Positions 7,156 through 9,189 of a stretch of DNA of 9,189 bases are shown in pieces. This stretch comes from Bacteroidales bacterium (GTDB lineage: Bacteria > Bacteroidota > Bacteroidia > Bacteroidales > UBA4181), in the NCBI GenBank assembly GCA_031264715.1, contig JAISDP010000299.1, forward strand, positions 1 through 9,189, in the 5' to 3' direction. A program made the translations under genes and the position numbers. Below the pieces are notes generated by a model, which saw only the letters and a program-made list of their open reading frames with translations, was not told the origin of the DNA and did not search any database. Numbering within the stretch: position 1 is the stretch's first letter; every line of letters begins with the position of its first letter.

Positions 7156-7216
7156 TGTGTTGTGTCGATAATATAAGATATACGTGAATCCCGAAAGTGT
7201 ACTTTCGGGATTTTTT
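7091..7216 (+). promoter_or_regulatory. Ribosome-mediated transcription attenuator of the pheA operon
   Basis: Four segments can form mutually exclusive helices. Segment 1 (7091-7099, CATCAGCCC) pairs with segment 2 (7148-7157, GGGACTGATG) as nine base pairs with one bulged A. Segment 2 can instead use TTCGGGA (7145-7151) to pair with TCCCGAA (7189-7195) in segment 3, forming the antiterminator. Segment 3 otherwise pairs with segment 4 (7201-7212) as the terminator. The geometry fits the model: a ribosome stalled at the Phe/Tyr codons (7114-7131) would disrupt segment 1 but reach only to about 7145, leaving segment 2 free. A ribosome reaching the stop at 7153 would cover segment 2 and let the terminator form. 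The pairings are read from the sequence; the mechanism is inferred by analogy with pheL/trpL. The antiterminator core has only seven contiguous pairs, the weakest part of the model. Confidence 0.75.
7187..7216 (+). terminator. Intrinsic terminator in the pheA leader
   Basis: AATCCCGAAAGT (7187-7198) and ACTTTCGGGATT (7201-7212) are perfect inverted repeats of 12 bases, in practice a 9-11 base-pair stem with a small loop, followed by a T-run (7211-7216). This is the strongest hairpin-plus-T signal in the window. It lies within the pheA leader, between the leader peptide and the gene, so it must act conditionally or the operon would be silent. Confidence 0.88.
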
Positions 7217-7246
7217 GTTAATAACCATGACATGGACGGAAAATAT

Positions 7247-8083
7247 ATGAAAGTAGTGATTATGGGGGGCTATGGTACCTTTCACGAGATAGCGGCACAC
7301 CATTATTTCAAGGATGTGGACGTAGAAATCGTCACCAGCGAATCGTTCGACGACATGTTCCGCCTGATGAAGCAGGGAGCTGCCCTGCACGCTATATCAG
7401 CCATCGAAAATTCCGTAGCGGGAAGTATTCTGCCCAACTACCAGCTGATTCATGACTCGGGCTTGCAGATCACCGGCGAAATTTACCTGCGGATATGCCA
7501 AAACCTGGCAGCCTTACCGGGACAAACCATCAACGATCTGCACGAAGTGTATTCCCACCCGATGGCTATCCTGCAATCCAAACCATTCTTCGACAAATAT
7601 CCGCATATCAGGCTCATCGACGGGCGCGACACAGCCTCGTGCATGCGCGATATCAGCGTCAACGGATTGAAAGGCGTCGGCGCTATCGGGAGCCGGTTCG
7701 CCGCCGAGAAGTACGACCTGGAAATACTTTCGGCAAGCATCGAAACCAACAAGAAAAATTATACCCGGTTCCTGATCATGACTGATCCGGAACGTCTCCC
7801 TTCCAATCCCGGAGCGCCCGACAAGGCATCGATCTCATTTGCTTTATCGCACGAAATCGGCAGTCTTGCCAAGGTGCTTTCCATATTTTCCTATTTCAAC
7901 ATCAACCTCAGTAAAATACAGTCGTTACCAATCATTGGGAAGGAATGGGAATACCTGTTTTATGTCGACCTCGAATTTTCGGATGCGGAAAAATACCGTC
8001 AGTCGCTCATCTCGGCGGCGCCCTTTATCAGCGGCCTTTGCCAGATGGGGATGTACAGGAAAGGCGAAGTGATTATGGAATAA
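7247..8083 (+). CDS. pheA: Prephenate dehydratase with C-terminal ACT domain
   Basis: The enzyme converts prephenate to phenylpyruvate, the Phe-specific branch step. From the ATG at 7247 it is 278 residues, the usual length of monofunctional prephenate dehydratases. Catalytic-domain landmarks are AIENSVAGSIL (53-63), SHPMA (103-107), DTASC (128-132), AIGS (146-149) and the conserved NYTRF (171-175). An ACT regulatory domain follows (about 193-270) with GSLAKVL (205-211) and KIQSLP (223-228), the usual Phe-binding signatures, implying feedback inhibition by Phe. There is no chorismate mutase domain; that activity is fused to the next gene. I chose 7247 because MKVVIMGGYGTFHEIAA aligns with family N-termini; ATG 7232 is an alternative. 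The frame stays open back to a GTG at 7184, but that start would translate through the terminator and is rejected. The TAA is followed by 48 bases before the next gene. Confidence 0.92.
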   Translation: MKVVIMGGYGTFHEIAAHHYFKDVDVEIVTSESFDDMFRLMKQGAALHAISAIENSVAGSILPNYQLIHDSGLQITGEIYLRICQNLAALPGQTINDLHEVYSHPMAILQSKPFFDKYPHIRLIDGRDTASCMRDISVNGLKGVGAIGSRFAAEKYDLEILSASIETNKKNYTRFLIMTDPERLPSNPGAPDKASISFALSHEIGSLAKVLSIFSYFNINLSKIQSLPIIGKEWEYLFYVDLEFSDAEKYRQSLISAAPFISGLCQMGMYRKGEVIME

Positions 8084-8110
8084 GGTAGAGATAAAGGCAA
8101 GAACGAAGTT

Positions 8111-8131
8111 AATCAAAAATCAAAAATCAAA
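8111..8131 (+). repeat. Three tandem copies of AATCAAA abutting a start codon
   Basis: Three perfect heptamers occupy the 21 bases directly before the ATG at 8132. They supply the A-rich, unstructured region that Bacteroidota ribosomes favour. Because it is a short tandem array, copy number could change by replication slippage. Confidence 0.85.
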
Positions 8132-9189
8132 ATGGATACAATTGTACAAACGCTCGAACATCATAAACTTAACAAGCCGGAAATCAATTTGAATATTGCC
8201 GGGACACTAATACCCGGTATCGATTGCAGCAAGCCGCTGATGATGGCAGGCCCTTGCAGCGCCGAAACCGAGGAGCAAGTGATGGCCGTGGCTCGACAAC
8301 TGGCTGCCATGGGGATAAAAGTGTTCCGTGCGGGGATATGGAAACCGCGTACCCGCCCAAATGCTTTCGAAGGTGTCGGTTCCGAAGGGCTATATTGGCT
8401 GCGCAAAGTAAAGGAGGAAACCGGAATGAAGATAGCAACCGAAGTGGCTAACGTGAAACATGTATACGAAGCGTTGAAAAACGGGGTAGACGTGTTGTGG
8501 ATCGGGGCCCGGACTTCGGCCAACCCGTTTGCCGTGCAGGAAATTGCCGACAGTTTGCGGGGTGTGGATGTGACCGTGTTGGTCAAAAACCCCGTCAACC
8601 CCGACGTGGAATTATGGATTGGCGCTCTGGAACGGATCAATGCCGTGGGTATTACACATCTCGGCACCATACACCGGGGGTTTTCGAGCTATGGCAAAAG
8701 CAATTACCGTAACGACCCGCACTGGCAGATTCCCATCGAGTTACGCAGGCGTATACCCGGATTGCCGATCATCAACGATCCAAGTCACATTGGCGGTAAA
8801 CGAGACCTGATCATGGACCTGTGCCAAACGGCAATGGACCTCGATTTTGATGGGTTGATCGTGGAAACACATTGTGATCCGGATAATGCGTGGAGCGATG
8901 CTGCGCAACAGGTAACTCCCCAACACTTGGATTACATCATCAAGAACCTGGTATTGCGCAAACAGGATGTGGACAACAAGAACGCCGTTACCCTTGAGGA
9001 ACTGCGCATGCAGATTGATAAACTCGACGACGAAGTGCTCCAAATCATGGAACAGCGCATGGTGATCGCCGAAAAAATAGGGTTGTTCAAGAAGGTGAAT
9101 AATGTTACCATCCTGCAAACGAACCGCTGGAACGATCTGTTGAAACAACGTATCAATGTGGGTTTATCCAAGGGGCTGAGCGAAGAATT
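8132..9189 (+). CDS. Bifunctional DAHP synthase / chorismate mutase (3' truncated)
   Basis: The frame is open from ATG 8132 to the window edge (352 codons seen, no stop). Residues about 30-275 are a class I, beta-subfamily (AroF/KDO8P-like) DAHP synthase, which joins PEP and erythrose 4-phosphate in the first step of the shikimate pathway. Motifs include MAGPCSAE (38-45; Cys42 a likely metal ligand), RAGIWKPRTRP (66-76; PEP binding), GARTSANPF (125-133), VKNPVNPD (151-158), NDPSHIGGKR (215-224; His219) and VETHCDPD (244-251; Glu245). From about residue 288 an AroQ-type chorismate mutase begins: LEELRMQIDKLDDEVLQIMEQRMVIAEKIG has the Arg-x4-LD and Glu-x-Arg pattern of its first helix. The domain is cut before its end. 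The fusion makes prephenate for the preceding pheA and explains why PheA lacks its own mutase. It shares the attenuated leader with pheA. Start choice: ATG 8132 after an A-rich repeat. Confidence 0.93.
   Translation, partial: MDTIVQTLEHHKLNKPEINLNIAGTLIPGIDCSKPLMMAGPCSAETEEQVMAVARQLAAMGIKVFRAGIWKPRTRPNAFEGVGSEGLYWLRKVKEETGMKIATEVANVKHVYEALKNGVDVLWIGARTSANPFAVQEIADSLRGVDVTVLVKNPVNPDVELWIGALERINAVGITHLGTIHRGFSSYGKSNYRNDPHWQIPIELRRRIPGLPIINDPSHIGGKRDLIMDLCQTAMDLDFDGLIVETHCDPDNAWSDAAQQVTPQHLDYIIKNLVLRKQDVDNKNAVTLEELRMQIDKLDDEVLQIMEQRMVIAEKIGLFKKVNNVTILQTNRWNDLLKQRINVGLSKGLSEE

Noticed and set aside
8161..9171. Frames on both strands within 8161-9171
   Set aside because: They are shadows of the DAHP synthase/chorismate mutase gene, which is open to the window edge and fully supported by motifs.
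1..9189. CRISPR array, tRNA/rRNA gene, insertion sequence or phage element
   Set aside because: No regularly spaced repeats, tRNA cloverleaf, transposase motifs, terminal inverted repeats or phage genes were seen.

Overview
The window looks chromosomal and comes from a member of the Bacteroidota, most likely order Bacteroidales. The signs are gene families typical of that phylum (DUF3822, a small RecD-like helicase, a DAHP synthase/chorismate mutase fusion, a WbsX-type protein), A-rich stretches instead of Shine-Dalgarno sites before most starts, and several perfect matches to the Bacteroidota -7 box TAnnTTTG. I cannot name the species.

Positions 1-3130 are accessory carbohydrate metabolism. 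A truncated WbsX/GH99-like protein (+) converges, across a 28-base gap, on a large lipoprotein (-) that resembles a glycoside hydrolase with a GH42-like layout. Positions 3207-6994 are housekeeping. A RecD/Dda-like SF1 helicase (-) is divergent from a tight four-gene operon (+): a membrane-anchored pseudopilin-like protein, DUF3822 (actin-like fold), rsmD, and a DUF721/DciA-like protein. Each gene in the operon overlaps the next by 4-20 bases.

Positions 6995-9189 hold the start of an aromatic amino acid operon: prephenate dehydratase (pheA), then a bifunctional DAHP synthase/chorismate mutase that runs off the right edge. Its 252-base leader is the most interesting part of the window. It has a good promoter (7009-7038), a 32-codon ORF (7057-7155) containing the run WGFYFYFF, and a strong intrinsic terminator (7187-7216) just before pheA. 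Two alternative pairings connect them: 7091-7099 with 7148-7157, and 7145-7151 with 7189-7195. This is the complete layout of a classical ribosome-mediated attenuator. It appears to sense Phe and Tyr (seven of eight residues 18-25 are aromatic, including one Trp) and to control the enzymes that commit carbon to those amino acids. Attenuators of this type are best known from enteric bacteria (pheL, trpL); I know of no experimental description in Bacteroidota.
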